From Virgisporangium aurantiacum (GTDB lineage Bacteria; Actinomycetota; Actinomycetes; Mycobacteriales; Micromonosporaceae), in assembly GCF_016863635.1 (NCBI RefSeq), contig NZ_BOPG01000081.1, forward strand, positions 53,249 to 117,248: a stretch of 64,000 nucleotides of DNA. Direction: 5' to 3'. The first letter of the stretch is position 1. The number at the start of each line of letters is the position of its first letter. The position numbers were made by a program, and so were the translations under genes. The notes beneath the pieces are model-generated. The model did no database searches, was not told the origin of the DNA, and was given only the letters and a program-made list of their open reading frames with translations. Positions 1-8,778 of this stretch are shown here, one piece after another.

Positions 1-1
1 C

Positions 2-3000
2 CGGCTCACCGCCCTGCTGCCCGCGCTCGGCATGCCGCCGCACCCGGACGACATCCGGGCGGAGATCGGCTCCTACGCCACCGCCGACCGCGCCGGCCGG
101 CTCCTCCTGCGCCGGTCCCTCGCCGACCTGCTGGACTGGTACGAGGCGTACCGGACCAGGCAGGCGACGGAGAAGGAGCCCGACGCCGACGTCGTGCCGG
201 CCGACATCGGACGGTTCCTCGACGCGCTGCGGCTGCCCGCGATCACCGACGCCGACGTCCGGCGGGTGCTCGCCACGCCGGTCCCGTCGGACCGGCCGAA
301 CCTGCTCGCCCGCGCCGCCGACTACCGGCGCGTGTTCGGCACCGGACCAGCCGGCACCGGCATTGATGCGGAGCACGTGCGTGAGCGGCTGCGCGCGGCG
401 GCGGTCGACGGCGAGTTCCGCGCGACGGTCCTGCCACGGCTGCCGGAAAGCGCCGGCCGCGTCATCCGGCTGTCGCACGTGGCGATCACCCGGATCGGGT
501 TCGTCGACAAGGCGCTCGCGCACCGCGTCCACCAGCACGGGGTGTACGTCGACCTGAACGGGGTGATCGACCTCGCCCCGTACGCGGTGTCCGGTTGGCC
601 GCGGGTGGAACTGGGCCCTGTCTCCGGTGACTTCGACCTGTCGACGTCGGCGGGCCGGGCGGCACAGGTGTGGGAGGACGGCCGGCGGGCCGAGGCGACG
701 TACGCGGAGGTCGCCCGCGGGGCGGCGGCCGCGTTGCTGTCCGGGAACGTGCCCTACCACGTGGGCGACGGCCGCTCGATGCGCCTCGTTCCGGCGGTGC
801 TGGTGAACGCGTTCCGGGCGATCGGTGGACCCGAGGCGCCGGAGCCCGTCGGCATCCGGGGACCGGTGCGGCGGCCGCGGCTTCCGGCCGTCGACGGCGA
901 CCCGGTGCGGCTCACGGTCCACCGGCCGCCGGTCGCGCCGAACGACGAGTTCGACGCCACCTACGGCTATCCGCTGAACCGGTCCGGGCGCCGGATGCCG
1001 CTCGGTACGGAGACGGCCGGCCGGACCGACCTGGCCCAGGGCGTCCTCTCGGACTGCGGTGACATCTCGACGATCCGGTCCGTCGCCGGCACGCGGCCCG
1101 ACGACATCCGGTGGGTGATCACCGGGAACGCCGACGGCACGTACACCGTCCGGCTGCACGGGACCGAGGTGCGCGGGAACCGGGTGGTTCCGACCGCCGT
1201 GATGTTCGAGTTCGTCGTGACCCCGGACCTCCCGGTCGACGAGCACGGCACCGTCCTCTACGGCCGGCCGCACAACAACGCCGCGTGGGGTCCGATCCTG
1301 GAGAAGAGCCTCACCGGGTTCGGTCAGCTCTGGGACCGGAAGCAGCGCGCCGCCTGGAACCGGACCTGGCGTGAGCACCGGGCGCGGATGCGCGCCGAGT
1401 ACCTGCGTGACGCGCGCCTGCGCGGCCAGAAGCCCGACGTCGGGCCGCTTCCCGACCGGACGACGGCGCCACCGACCGGATACGCCGAGATCGGTTCGGG
1501 GAACAGCGCCATCGAACGGGCCCGGTTGCTGACCGCGCTGACCGGGGTACCGGCGCGCGTGTCGTACCTGAACATCCTCGGTGTCACACCGCGGCACGTC
1601 GAACAGACGATCCGCGACCTGCTCGCCGCCGGCAGCCCGGTGACGGTCACCACGAGGGCCGCCGGTACGCGCACCGCACCGCCCTACGGCCTGATCTCCC
1701 GGCACGGCTACGAGATCGTCTCGATCGACGACGACGGGAACGTGGTGCTTGACAACCCGTGGGGGGAGCTGCATCCGACGTCGCCGATCCCGTTCGCCGA
1801 GCTGGTGAAGCTGCTCGATCCCGAGTTCGTGCACCTCGACGTGCTCGGGTCCGCCGCGATGCGCTGGTTGAACCTGGCACCGCGCCGCCCGTCTCCGCCG
1901 ACCGAGGCGATCCGGTGGCCGGGCCGGCGGAGCGACCCGCCGCCGCCGGACGTCCTCACCGGCGACCCGGCCGACCGGTCCGCGAAGGGGCTCAGCCCGG
2001 CGGACGAATCCATTTTGGACGCGCTGCGGACGCTGGTCGCGGAGTTCCGGCGGATGGCCGAGGTGCCGGGCGCGCGTCGGTACGGTCATCCGGCCCGCGC
2101 CGAGCTGACCCGGTTCGGCGACCTGGTCGCGCGTCACCTCCGGGACATGGGGTTGGACCCCGCCACGAGCGACGCCGACGACCTGGAGTTCCGGCTCGGC
2201 CTGCTGGCTCCCGCCGACCGGAGCATGGTCGACAAGCTCCCGGCCGAACTCAACGCGCCCCCGGACCGGATCAACTCCCGCGAGGAGGTGCTCGCGCTCG
2301 CGGAGGAGCGGGGCAACCGGTGGATGCTGGAGTGGCTCGCGCCGCCCGGGTCACCCGCTCTGTTCGGGCCGTTCCACCGCACCGCGTACAAGAACCAGGA
2401 CGGCGCGGTCATGCGGAAGATCCACGACTCCGGCGAGCTGTGGGGGCAGTTGGTGCGCGGCATGCCGGACCCGACGGTCGAGGCCCACCGCGGTCCGCTG
2501 CGCGAGGGCACGATCGGGTTCGAGTTCTACACCGACGACGTCCCGAACAGCGGCATGAGGACGGCGCCCGGCCTGGTGGCGTGGTCGGACCACTGGCGCA
2601 AGCTCACCATGCCGGCGGACGTCTACCGGTTGTTCCCGCCGCTGGAGATGCGCGAGGAGCCGCATCCGAGATACCCGGAGCTGGACACCACGATCGTCCA
2701 CATCACGATCACCAGGATCACCCAGGACATGGACCCGCCCGCCGCGCCGCCACCGGTGCCGGCGCAGGCGGCGCGCCTGCTTGGCCACGCGTTCGGCGAG
2801 GAGCCGCCGCCGTACTGCGGCCCGGTCGACAACATCTTCCCGGACAGGCTCGAATCCGAGACGTTCGCCGCCCGCGCCGTCGGGGTGGAGCCGATCGAGG
2901 CCGGCACTCCGGCGTTCCGCGCCGCCGTCCGGGCCGGTGGAAAGTACATTTGGTCGGTGTCGGTGGACGGCAAGCTGCGCATCGCCGAGTTCATCCACAT

Positions 3001-3217
3001 GGTCGTCACGCATCCGACCCTGAACAACGGGGAGGCGGTGCTCGGCGCCGGAATGGTGATGTTCGGTCGCGGCGGCATGGTCACCGAGATCAACAACCAG
3101 ACCGGGCACTACACGCCGAGCTGCCCGTGCGGAACGGACCTCCAGGTGGGCGTCGACGCGTTCACGCTGGCCGGGGTGCCGGTGCCGATGCGCGCGATCA
3201 AGCAGTACGGGTACTGA
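2..3217 (+). CDS. Calpain-like cysteine protease / polymorphic toxin-like protein, 5' end outside window
   Basis: The frame is open to the first base of the window, so the true start probably lies upstream. An internal ATG at 32 gives 1061 residues and is used here for numbering. A calpain-type (peptidase C2) core is visible: Cys342 in LSDCGD, His558 in SRHGYEIVSI and Asn575 in LDNPWG, in the family's order with the typical NPWG ending. The last 90 residues hold a separate module ending in INNQTGHYTPSCPCG (His1026, Tyr1027), resembling the SGHYxPS signature seen at C-termini of polymorphic toxins. No signal peptide can be judged because the N-terminus is missing. It is followed by a small gene and a SUKH-domain gene, which suggests an effector with immunity. 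Export through the nearby ESX system is an inference. The protease call is fairly safe, the toxin role less so. Confidence 0.7.
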   Translation, partial: RLTALLPALGMPPHPDDIRAEIGSYATADRAGRLLLRRSLADLLDWYEAYRTRQATEKEPDADVVPADIGRFLDALRLPAITDADVRRVLATPVPSDRPNLLARAADYRRVFGTGPAGTGIDAEHVRERLRAAAVDGEFRATVLPRLPESAGRVIRLSHVAITRIGFVDKALAHRVHQHGVYVDLNGVIDLAPYAVSGWPRVELGPVSGDFDLSTSAGRAAQVWEDGRRAEATYAEVARGAAAALLSGNVPYHVGDGRSMRLVPAVLVNAFRAIGGPEAPEPVGIRGPVRRPRLPAVDGDPVRLTVHRPPVAPNDEFDATYGYPLNRSGRRMPLGTETAGRTDLAQGVLSDCGDISTIRSVAGTRPDDIRWVITGNADGTYTVRLHGTEVRGNRVVPTAVMFEFVVTPDLPVDEHGTVLYGRPHNNAAWGPILEKSLTGFGQLWDRKQRAAWNRTWREHRARMRAEYLRDARLRGQKPDVGPLPDRTTAPPTGYAEIGSGNSAIERARLLTALTGVPARVSYLNILGVTPRHVEQTIRDLLAAGSPVTVTTRAAGTRTAPPYGLISRHGYEIVSIDDDGNVVLDNPWGELHPTSPIPFAELVKLLDPEFVHLDVLGSAAMRWLNLAPRRPSPPTEAIRWPGRRSDPPPPDVLTGDPADRSAKGLSPADESILDALRTLVAEFRRMAEVPGARRYGHPARAELTRFGDLVARHLRDMGLDPATSDADDLEFRLGLLAPADRSMVDKLPAELNAPPDRINSREEVLALAEERGNRWMLEWLAPPGSPALFGPFHRTAYKNQDGAVMRKIHDSGELWGQLVRGMPDPTVEAHRGPLREGTIGFEFYTDDVPNSGMRTAPGLVAWSDHWRKLTMPADVYRLFPPLEMREEPHPRYPELDTTIVHITITRITQDMDPPAAPPPVPAQAARLLGHAFGEEPPPYCGPVDNIFPDRLESETFAARAVGVEPIEAGTPAFRAAVRAGGKYIWSVSVDGKLRIAEFIHMVVTHPTLNNGEAVLGAGMVMFGRGGMVTEINNQTGHYTPSCPCGTDLQVGVDAFTLAGVPVPMRAIKQYGY

Positions 3218-3222
3218 GGGAC

Positions 3223-3807
3223 ATGCGGGTGACGGAGGAGCTGTACCGCGAACTGCGGGCGGTGGAACCGGCGCGGCGGTGGCTGTGGCTCAGCGACCGC
3301 GCACCGGGTGAGCTGCGCGGGCACTGGTGGCTGGCGTTCATCGAACGGGCCGAGTTCGACGCCAGCCCCGCGCACACCGCGTCACCGGAGGGCCTGCGCG
3401 ACAGCGTCGACCTGGTGGTCGACCTGATCGACCTGGCCGAGCGCGACGGCATGCCGCGGCACTACGCCGCCGGCCGCCTGGCCATGCTGGCGTCGAGCCT
3501 GGCGCGGTCCGGGCAACCGGTCGAGGCCCCGCAGGTGGACCCCGATCGCGTCGCCCGGCGCATGCTGGCGACGTTCCGGCTCGACCCCGGGCAGGCGGTG
3601 GCCGTCGCGGCCCGGTTGCGCGCGGCGGGCGACAATGCGGGCGACAGTGCGGGCGATGACGCGGGCACCGACGACCCGGAGGCCGACGCGCTCGACGAGA
3701 TCCGGTGGCTGCTGCCCGACCTGGAACTGCTCGCGCCGTACCTGACAGGTGCGGGCCCGATCGACGACGTCCGGCAGTGGCTCGACGAGTCGACGAGGCT
3801 CTCATGA
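3223..3807 (+). CDS. Hypothetical protein, 194 aa, in toxin/immunity-like operon
   Basis: I do not recognise a family. The ATG at 3223 lies 5 nt after the upstream stop codon, with GAGGG just before it. The protein is acidic and mostly helical by eye, without signal peptide or membrane segment. Between about 3619 and 3666 there is a short tandem repeat of a 12-base unit giving the residues AGDNAGDSAGDDAGTDD, probably a flexible linker. Its stop overlaps the start of the next gene (ATGA at 3804-3807), so the calpain-like gene, this gene and the SUKH gene form one operon. A small protein between an effector-like gene and a SUKH gene could be an adaptor or a second immunity protein. That is context only. 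Confidence 0.6.
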   Translation: MRVTEELYRELRAVEPARRWLWLSDRAPGELRGHWWLAFIERAEFDASPAHTASPEGLRDSVDLVVDLIDLAERDGMPRHYAAGRLAMLASSLARSGQPVEAPQVDPDRVARRMLATFRLDPGQAVAVAARLRAAGDNAGDSAGDDAGTDDPEADALDEIRWLLPDLELLAPYLTGAGPIDDVRQWLDESTRLS

Positions 3808-5072
3808 CGGAGGAGAACCCGGTGGAGACCGTCACGCTGCGCCCGTCGGCGCCCGCGTTCAGCAGCGACGGCGCGGTGGCGTTCGGCGTGCAGAGCATGC
3901 AGCACGCGCCGCCGCGGATGCTGCTCATGGCCCATGTCGGCGGCGCCGACCTCGAACCGCGGTGGCTGGGGCTCGGCGACACCGTCGAGTTCGGCGACAC
4001 GACCTGGCGGTTCGAGGACGTCCGGTTCGCCAACCCCGACCTGTGGGAGGCCACCGTGCGGTCGGTGCCGCCCGGTGCCGCGCCGTTCACGCCGCCGCCG
4101 CTCACCGGCGACCGGGACTGGACGACGGTGGACCTGCGGCCGTCCGGGCCGGTCGACGCGGCCGCCGTCGCCGCGGCGGAGCGGCGGCTGGGACGGGACC
4201 TGCCGCCCGTCTACCGGCGCTGGCTGGCCGAGAACAACGGCGCCACCCCGCCGGAACCGGTGCACGTGCCCGGGTTCCGGTTCCAGCTGTCGCCCGTGCG
4301 TCCGCTGCTCGGCGTCCACCCCGACGAGCCGCACGTCGACCTCGGCCTCGGCCCGCGCCGCGCACCGGCCTGGCTCATCCGCGACCACGTCGTGATCGCC
4401 GTCGCGACCGGCGGGCTGCTCGCCGTCCGCGCGGATCTTCCCGGCCTCGACGAGATCGTCTTCCTCGACGAGATCGCGACCGACCGCGAACCCGAACAGG
4501 TCGACGTCGTGGCGCCGGACATCTACTCGTTCTGCGCGTACCTCCAGCCGGCGCCGCCCGTGGCGCCCGCCCGGCTCGGCGAGCTCGAACCGGAGCCCGC
4601 ACCGGTGCGGCCGCCCGACCTCCTCGACCTGGTCGGCCGGGCACTGGACTTCGCCGCGGCGGCCCGGGCGACGATGTGCGCGGAGTTCGACGTCCGCTTC
4701 ATCTCCGAGGTGGCGATGCTGGCCCGGATGGGGCGGTTGGCCCGGCGCGGTGAGTGCGCGGGCGGGCTGCGCTACGACATCCACGGCAACGGCTACGACG
4801 TGTTCGCCCCCGACGACACGCCGCTGACCCTGCAGGGGAAGGGCTACGCGCCCGCCGACCGGCCGGCCGGGCCCGCCGACGGGCTGCTCGACGTCGTCGA
4901 CGTGTACGCGCTGCGCGACTTCCTGGCCGACCGCACCGGCATCCGGTTCGGCGTCGAGGAGCTCACCGCGGCGTGCGAGGAGCACGTCCGGCGGGGTGCG
5001 CTGCGGCCGGCCGGCAACGGCGGGGTGTACGAGCTACCGCCGGTCCCAGGCCGCGTCGAGGAACAGCAGTGA
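3804..5072 (+). CDS. SMI1/KNR4 (SUKH) family protein, likely immunity protein
   Basis: The ATG at 3804 overlaps the preceding stop codon. Of 422 residues, about 110-260 carry the SUKH fold signature: an A-x-x-x-AERRLGRDLPPVYRRWLAENNG helix-turn, then strands ending in a DEI box. SUKH proteins are widespread immunity proteins of polymorphic toxins. An N-terminal beta-rich region (about 1-95) and a C-terminal region (about 290-420) flank it and are not recognised, so the protein is longer than a single-domain SUKH protein. The position directly downstream of the calpain-like gene supports an immunity role. The 3' end overlaps the convergent gene on the other strand by 39 nt. Confidence 0.75.
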   Translation: MTEENPVETVTLRPSAPAFSSDGAVAFGVQSMQHAPPRMLLMAHVGGADLEPRWLGLGDTVEFGDTTWRFEDVRFANPDLWEATVRSVPPGAAPFTPPPLTGDRDWTTVDLRPSGPVDAAAVAAAERRLGRDLPPVYRRWLAENNGATPPEPVHVPGFRFQLSPVRPLLGVHPDEPHVDLGLGPRRAPAWLIRDHVVIAVATGGLLAVRADLPGLDEIVFLDEIATDREPEQVDVVAPDIYSFCAYLQPAPPVAPARLGELEPEPAPVRPPDLLDLVGRALDFAAAARATMCAEFDVRFISEVAMLARMGRLARRGECAGGLRYDIHGNGYDVFAPDDTPLTLQGKGYAPADRPAGPADGLLDVVDVYALRDFLADRTGIRFGVEELTAACEEHVRRGALRPAGNGGVYELPPVPGRVEEQQ

Positions 5073-5660
5073 GTGGTTGATCAGACCCTGCACCGCGTGC
5101 AGGGCCGGGAGGAGGCACCGCTCCGGGTCGCCGGCGCCGGTCGCGGCGCCCAGGTCGGTGCGGGCGAACGCCTCGACGGCCAGCCACAGGTTGTCGAAGT
5201 GCCCGCCCCACAGCCAGAACCAGTACTCCACCTCGTCGGCGTAGTGGAACACCGTGGTCGGCCGGCCCAGCGCGTACGTGCCGGCCGGGATGTCCGGTCC
5301 GACGTCACCGATCGCGGTCGCCAGCGGCATCGGCCGGTGCGCCCGGGCGAACTCGACCGCACCGGCGCCGGTCGGCGGCACCCGGCACAGCAGCCCGTCG
5401 GCGGCGAGGCGGGCGGCGCGCGCACCCGCGTCCGGTATGCGGTCGCTGATCAGGTTGCGCCGGTAGCCGGCGTAGGTCAGCGGCGTCTCGTCGACCGGAC
5501 CGTGCGCGCGCATCCACACGGCGTAGTCGTAGTTGGTCCGCAGCCCGAACACCTGGTAGCCGACGCAGACCTCGTAGTACTCGAACGTCTCGCCGGTGGC
5601 GGGGAAGAACGGGCCCAGGTCGTGGCCCACGGGAAAGATCAGCAGATCCTCGTCCCTCAT
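5034..5660 (-). CDS. FPVG-motif family protein (paralog 1 of 6)
   Basis: This is one of six paralogs in 5-10.5 kb that share an N-terminal FPVG motif (here IFPVGHDLGPF), an AHG box, a central FARAHR...P box and a C-terminal (Y/F)(L/V)D ending. I know no named family. The 208 residues have no signal peptide or membrane segment. The ATG at 5660 has a strong GGAGGAGG Shine-Dalgarno and overlaps the upstream paralog's stop (ATGA). It is the most divergent copy: the usual GLGN after the HR box reads AIGDVG, and a Trp/Tyr-rich stretch (EYWFWLWGG) precedes the C-terminal helix. The gene ends 39 nt inside the convergent SUKH gene. Confidence 0.75.
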   Translation of the reverse strand: MRDEDLLIFPVGHDLGPFFPATGETFEYYEVCVGYQVFGLRTNYDYAVWMRAHGPVDETPLTYAGYRRNLISDRIPDAGARAARLAADGLLCRVPPTGAGAVEFARAHRPMPLATAIGDVGPDIPAGTYALGRPTTVFHYADEVEYWFWLWGGHFDNLWLAVEAFARTDLGAATGAGDPERCLLPALHAVQGLINHSLLFLDAAWDRR

Positions 5661-6280
5661 GCTCCTCCTCCCCGGGCCACGTCGAGATACGCCAGTTGGA
5701 GCCCGAGCATGACGTGCAGGCCGCGCAGCGCGCCGGTGAGCAGGTCGCGGGCGTCGAGGGTGCGGCCGGCGCCCTGCTCGTCGGCCACCATCCGCCGGCA
5801 GCCGTCCCAGAGCGACGGTTCGAGGTGGCTCTGCCGCCACAGCCGCCACTGGTGCCAGGTGAACGTGGCCACCTGGTCGGGTGGGAAGCCGGCCAGGAAC
5901 CGGCTGGGGTCGTCCGACCTGTTTCCCATGCCGTGCGCCCGGGGCACCAGCCGGTGGGTGCGCGCGAAGTCGACCGCCTCGGGGTCGTCGGGATCGATCT
6001 CCGCGACGAGCTTCAGGCCCAGCAGCTGCCCGTACGCCTTCGCCTCCTCGACCGGCGCCAGGCTCCGCCGGTTGCCGAGCACCGCCGCCCGCGTCCACGC
6101 GGTGGTGGCCAGCGTCTCGAGCTGCCCGTGCGCGTCGAGCCACAGCGTGCCCGGGTCGGACTCGACCGTCCACACCGCGTCGCCGCGCCGGATGCTGAAC
6201 CGGACGTCGCCGGGACCGTCGCCGCGGACCATGCCGCCGAACTGCCCGACCGGGAACACCAACCGCTGCTCGTCGACCAT
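5657..6280 (-). CDS. FPVG-motif family protein (paralog 2 of 6)
   Basis: The 207-residue protein has the family features: LVFPVGQFGGM at the N-terminus, FARTHRLVP followed by GMGN in the middle, a Trp-rich segment (WHQWRLWRQS) and an AYLDVA ending. The region between about residues 30 and 95 (helices, then a short strand pair before the FAR box) could be a winged-helix-like fold; this is a guess from pattern only. It is the first gene of a two-gene operon with paralog 1. The ATG at 6280 lacks a Shine-Dalgarno. A TACGAT box ends 8 nt upstream, as expected for a leaderless message. Confidence 0.75.
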   Translation of the reverse strand: MVDEQRLVFPVGQFGGMVRGDGPGDVRFSIRRGDAVWTVESDPGTLWLDAHGQLETLATTAWTRAAVLGNRRSLAPVEEAKAYGQLLGLKLVAEIDPDDPEAVDFARTHRLVPRAHGMGNRSDDPSRFLAGFPPDQVATFTWHQWRLWRQSHLEPSLWDGCRRMVADEQGAGRTLDARDLLTGALRGLHVMLGLQLAYLDVARGGGA

Positions 6281-6288
6281 CGTCGGGC

Positions 6289-6316
6289 ATCGTATCGGCC
6301 GACGCCGCCGTAGGCT
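6289..6316. promoter_or_regulatory. Divergent -10 boxes for two leaderless genes
   Basis: On the minus strand TACGAT (6294-6289) lies 8 nt before the ATG at 6280. On the plus strand TAGGCT (6311-6316) lies 8 nt before a GTG at 6325. Both match TANNNT and both would place the transcription start at or next to the start codon. No clear -35 hexamer is visible. Confidence 0.45.
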
Positions 6317-6324
6317 GGTGACCG

Positions 6325-6930
6325 GTGCGCGTCACACGGAACGGGGAATCGATGGTCAGCACGGAAACCCTGGTGGAACTCGCCGGCCTGGTGCTCCCTC
6401 CCGACGAGGAGATCACCTGGGCCAAGGCGTTTCCCGACGGACCGTCCGTGTCGGTGCGCACGCCCGAACGCATCCTGTTCGTGGAGGTCGTCCGGGGCTG
6501 GCTGCGGATCTCCGAGGCGCCCGGGGTGGCCGGCATCGTCACGGTCACCCGGGAAGACGAGGACCATTCCGGGTCGGTTCCGCAGCGGGTGTTCCTCCTG
6601 CTCGACGACGAGACGCCGATCGACCTCGACGATCCGCCCGCGCTGGCCGAACTCGGCCGGGCGCTGCGGCACGGCGGGCTGGATCCGCTGGCGTACGCCG
6701 AGATCCTGATCACGCGGCACTGGCCGGCTCCGGGTCCGCGCGAGGTGATCGTCGATTCGCCGGCCTGGCCCTCGCCGCGCACCTGGGAAGACGAGCAGGG
6801 CGACTTCTGGCTGTCGTTCTACGCGGCGCGCCAGGATCCCGATGCCACCGATCCGGACGTCACGTTGTGGTCGGTCCGGGTGCCCCTCGACGGCCCGGTC
6901 ACCTGGTTGCGGAGGCCAGCGGCTTCGTGA
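6325..6930 (+). CDS. Hypothetical protein, about 200 aa
   Basis: No family is recognised. The protein is soluble and acidic with alternating strands and helices (motifs SVRTPERILFVEV and LDDETPIDLDDPPALAELGRAL) and no cysteine pairs. Two starts are possible: GTG at 6325, which sits 8 nt after a TAGGCT box and would be leaderless, or ATG at 6352 preceded by ACGGGGAA, giving 192 residues. It is divergent from the FPVG pair and convergent with the zinc-ribbon gene that ends 2 nt away. The context marks it as another accessory gene of the ESX neighbourhood. Confidence 0.6.
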   Translation: MRVTRNGESMVSTETLVELAGLVLPPDEEITWAKAFPDGPSVSVRTPERILFVEVVRGWLRISEAPGVAGIVTVTREDEDHSGSVPQRVFLLLDDETPIDLDDPPALAELGRALRHGGLDPLAYAEILITRHWPAPGPREVIVDSPAWPSPRTWEDEQGDFWLSFYAARQDPDATDPDVTLWSVRVPLDGPVTWLRRPAAS

Positions 6931-6931
6931 G

Positions 6932-7468
6932 TTACGGAAGGTCCGGCGGGGTGCGGTACGGCGCGGCCGCCTGCTCGCGGAGCGCAGCGGCGATGGCCGA
7001 CAACCGGCCGCGGCTGTACCGGGCCGGCATGCGCTGGTACGCCTCGCGTCCGATGAGGCTGTGGAAGGCGTGCGGCGGGATGTCGTCGGCGTCGGCCGGC
7101 ACGAACTTGAGCGCCTCCTCGACAGCGGCGGCGGCGAACGCCAGGTCGCTCTTTGACGGGCCGCCGTCGCGGCCGGTAGCGACATCGGCCACGGTCATCC
7201 ACTCGCCGGGATCGAGCAGTTCCGACGGCTCCGGGCCGCCGAAGTCGGCGGCGCCGAGCCGCAACTCCGGGTCGCGCGGCATCCGGAAGACGAACTCGCG
7301 CGGCGAGCCGCACTCCTGGCAGGTTCCGGTGTGGCGTTCGTACACTTCACCGTCTTGTAGCATGACCACACTCGTGCCCGAGAATCCGTTGCCACCGCAA
7401 CTGGGACACGCCTTGATGTCCATGTACAGGTTGGCTTCGGCGGGCGTCCGGGCAAGTGGCGCGATCAC
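6932..7468 (-). CDS. Zinc-ribbon LKFxP family protein (paralog 1 of 6)
   Basis: This is the first of six paralogs in the window. The 178 residues begin with a short segment ending in EANLYMD, then two Cys pairs, C21-x2-C24 and C50-x2-C53, forming a likely zinc ribbon. A PSELLDPGEW motif and a C-terminal helical part with ALKFVP and GREAY follow. No name for the family is known to me. The GTG at 7468 was chosen because it aligns the N-terminus with the other copies. A TATCCT box (7481-7476) ends 7 nt before it and there is no Shine-Dalgarno, so the message is probably leaderless. It is divergent from paralog 2, 63 nt away. Confidence 0.75.
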   Translation of the reverse strand: MIAPLARTPAEANLYMDIKACPSCGGNGFSGTSVVMLQDGEVYERHTGTCQECGSPREFVFRMPRDPELRLGAADFGGPEPSELLDPGEWMTVADVATGRDGGPSKSDLAFAAAAVEEALKFVPADADDIPPHAFHSLIGREAYQRMPARYSRGRLSAIAAALREQAAAPYRTPPDLP

Positions 7469-7475
7469 ATCAGCC

Positions 7476-7481
7476 AGGATA
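7476..7481 (-). promoter_or_regulatory. Candidate -10 box (TATCCT) of a leaderless zinc-ribbon gene
   Basis: TATCCT on the minus strand is followed by 7 nt and then the GTG at 7468. This is the same spacing as at seven other accessory genes in the cluster. Confidence 0.45.
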
Positions 7482-7531
7482 ACGGCGGCGCGGCGGCGCG
7501 TGCCGTCGAGCGACCCGGAGGTGGGGAACCC

Positions 7532-8089
7532 GTGCTGGTAGCGCGTGCGATGGCCGAGTGTCACATGTACATGGATCTGCATCCGTGCGAACGGTGCGGC
7601 GAGCCCTACTTCCCGTGGACCGTGCACGAGGCGGCCGAGCGCGACGGGCAGCGCATCTCGTCGTACGAGGGCGACTGCCCGGCCTGCGGTACGCGGCGGC
7701 GGTTCGAGTTCGTCGTCCTCGACCCGAACCTGCCGCCGCCGGCTCTCGGCGGCCCGGAACCGTCCACGATCATCGATCCGGGCGAGTTCTACGAGCTGGG
7801 CGAGTCGGCCGCGGAGGCGACGAAGCTGCCGGGCGGCGCGTCGCCGGAGCAGGTCGGCGACGCGTGGGACGCGGCCGGTGACGCCGCCGCCACCACCGAG
7901 GAGATCCTGAAGTTCCTGCCGCCGGGCGCGGCGGCCGTGCCGGTGGAGGCGTTCACGTCCGAGCGCGGGCGCGCGGTCCGCACCGCCGATCCGTCCCGGT
8001 TCGGCCGGGAGCGGTTGGAGCTGACGCTCGCGGAGCGCCGCCGGGTGCTGGTCGAGCTGACCCGTCTGGTCGAACAGTACGAGTCGTGA
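7532..8089 (+). CDS. Zinc-ribbon LKFxP family protein (paralog 2 of 6)
   Basis: The 185 residues contain Cys pairs C19-x2-C22 and C49-x2-C52, the motif PSTIIDPGEF in place of PGEW, and ILKFLPPG followed by RGRAV near the C-terminus. Unlike most copies, the GTG at 7532 has a good Shine-Dalgarno (GGAGGTGGGG). It heads an operon with FPVG paralogs 3 and 4, joined by GTGA overlaps at 8086-8089 and 8775-8778. Co-transcription of the two families suggests that their products work together. Confidence 0.75.
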   Translation: MLVARAMAECHMYMDLHPCERCGEPYFPWTVHEAAERDGQRISSYEGDCPACGTRRRFEFVVLDPNLPPPALGGPEPSTIIDPGEFYELGESAAEATKLPGGASPEQVGDAWDAAGDAAATTEEILKFLPPGAAAVPVEAFTSERGRAVRTADPSRFGRERLELTLAERRRVLVELTRLVEQYES

Positions 8090-8778
8090 CCGGGCGGCTC
8101 GTCTTTCCGGTTGGGCGCTACCTCGGGATGTTGCCGATCGACCGGCCGTCGGGTCCGACGCTGGAGCACGTCGTGCGGATCGGCGGTCGGCGGATGGAAC
8201 TGTCCGCCGACGAGCATCTGGTGTGGGCGCTGGCGCACGGCGTGCCGGGCGCGCCCGACCTGGACCGGTGGGATCGCGCCGCGATGCGCGCCAACCTGCC
8301 GGACCGGTCCGCGGACACCGACGTCGACGGGATCGCCGACCGGCTGCTCGGCGTCGGCCTGCTGCGGGAGCTCGACGGGCCGGTGGAGGAGTTCGCCCGG
8401 TCGGTGCGGCTGCTGCCGCAGGCGGTCGGCCTCGGCAACGGCGGCGCCGACGGCCGCACGTTCTGGATCGGCTTCCCCGGATCACCGCTGGTGTCCCTCT
8501 CCTCGGAGATCTTCTACGTGTGGTCCTGGGCCGGCCTCGAACCGGACCTGTACGCGGCGTGTGTGCGGGCCACGACGGTCGGGCTGCCGCTCGGTGACCG
8601 CGACCCGCGCGTCCTGGTGGCCGCGGTCGTCGGCGACCTGCACGCGCTGCTGGCGCCGAACGTCGCCTGCCTCGACGCGACGCTGGCCCCGTCCGCGAGC
8701 CCGGCCGCAAGCCCGGTCGCCGGCCCGGCGGCAGGCCCGGGCGCCGACCCGGCCGCGAGCCCGGGCGGTGCCGCGTGA
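8086..8778 (+). CDS. FPVG-motif family protein (paralog 3 of 6)
   Basis: The 230-residue protein begins RLVFPVGRYLGML, contains LAHG, FARSVRLLPQAVGLGNG and an IGFPG strand, and ends its conserved part at ACLDATL. A 30-residue tail of Pro/Ala/Gly repeats (SPAASPVAGPAAGPG and similar) follows and is absent from the other copies, probably a disordered extension. The GTG start overlaps the stop of the zinc-ribbon gene and its own stop overlaps the next start, so the three genes are translationally coupled. Confidence 0.75.
   Translation: MTGRLVFPVGRYLGMLPIDRPSGPTLEHVVRIGGRRMELSADEHLVWALAHGVPGAPDLDRWDRAAMRANLPDRSADTDVDGIADRLLGVGLLRELDGPVEEFARSVRLLPQAVGLGNGGADGRTFWIGFPGSPLVSLSSEIFYVWSWAGLEPDLYAACVRATTVGLPLGDRDPRVLVAAVVGDLHALLAPNVACLDATLAPSASPAASPVAGPAAGPGADPAASPGGAA

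Noticed and set aside
5073..7541. Long open frame on the plus strand (822 codons)
   Set aside because: It lies antisense to two FPVG genes and has the composition of a GC-rich shadow frame; the opposite strand carries family motifs and overlapping start/stop codons.
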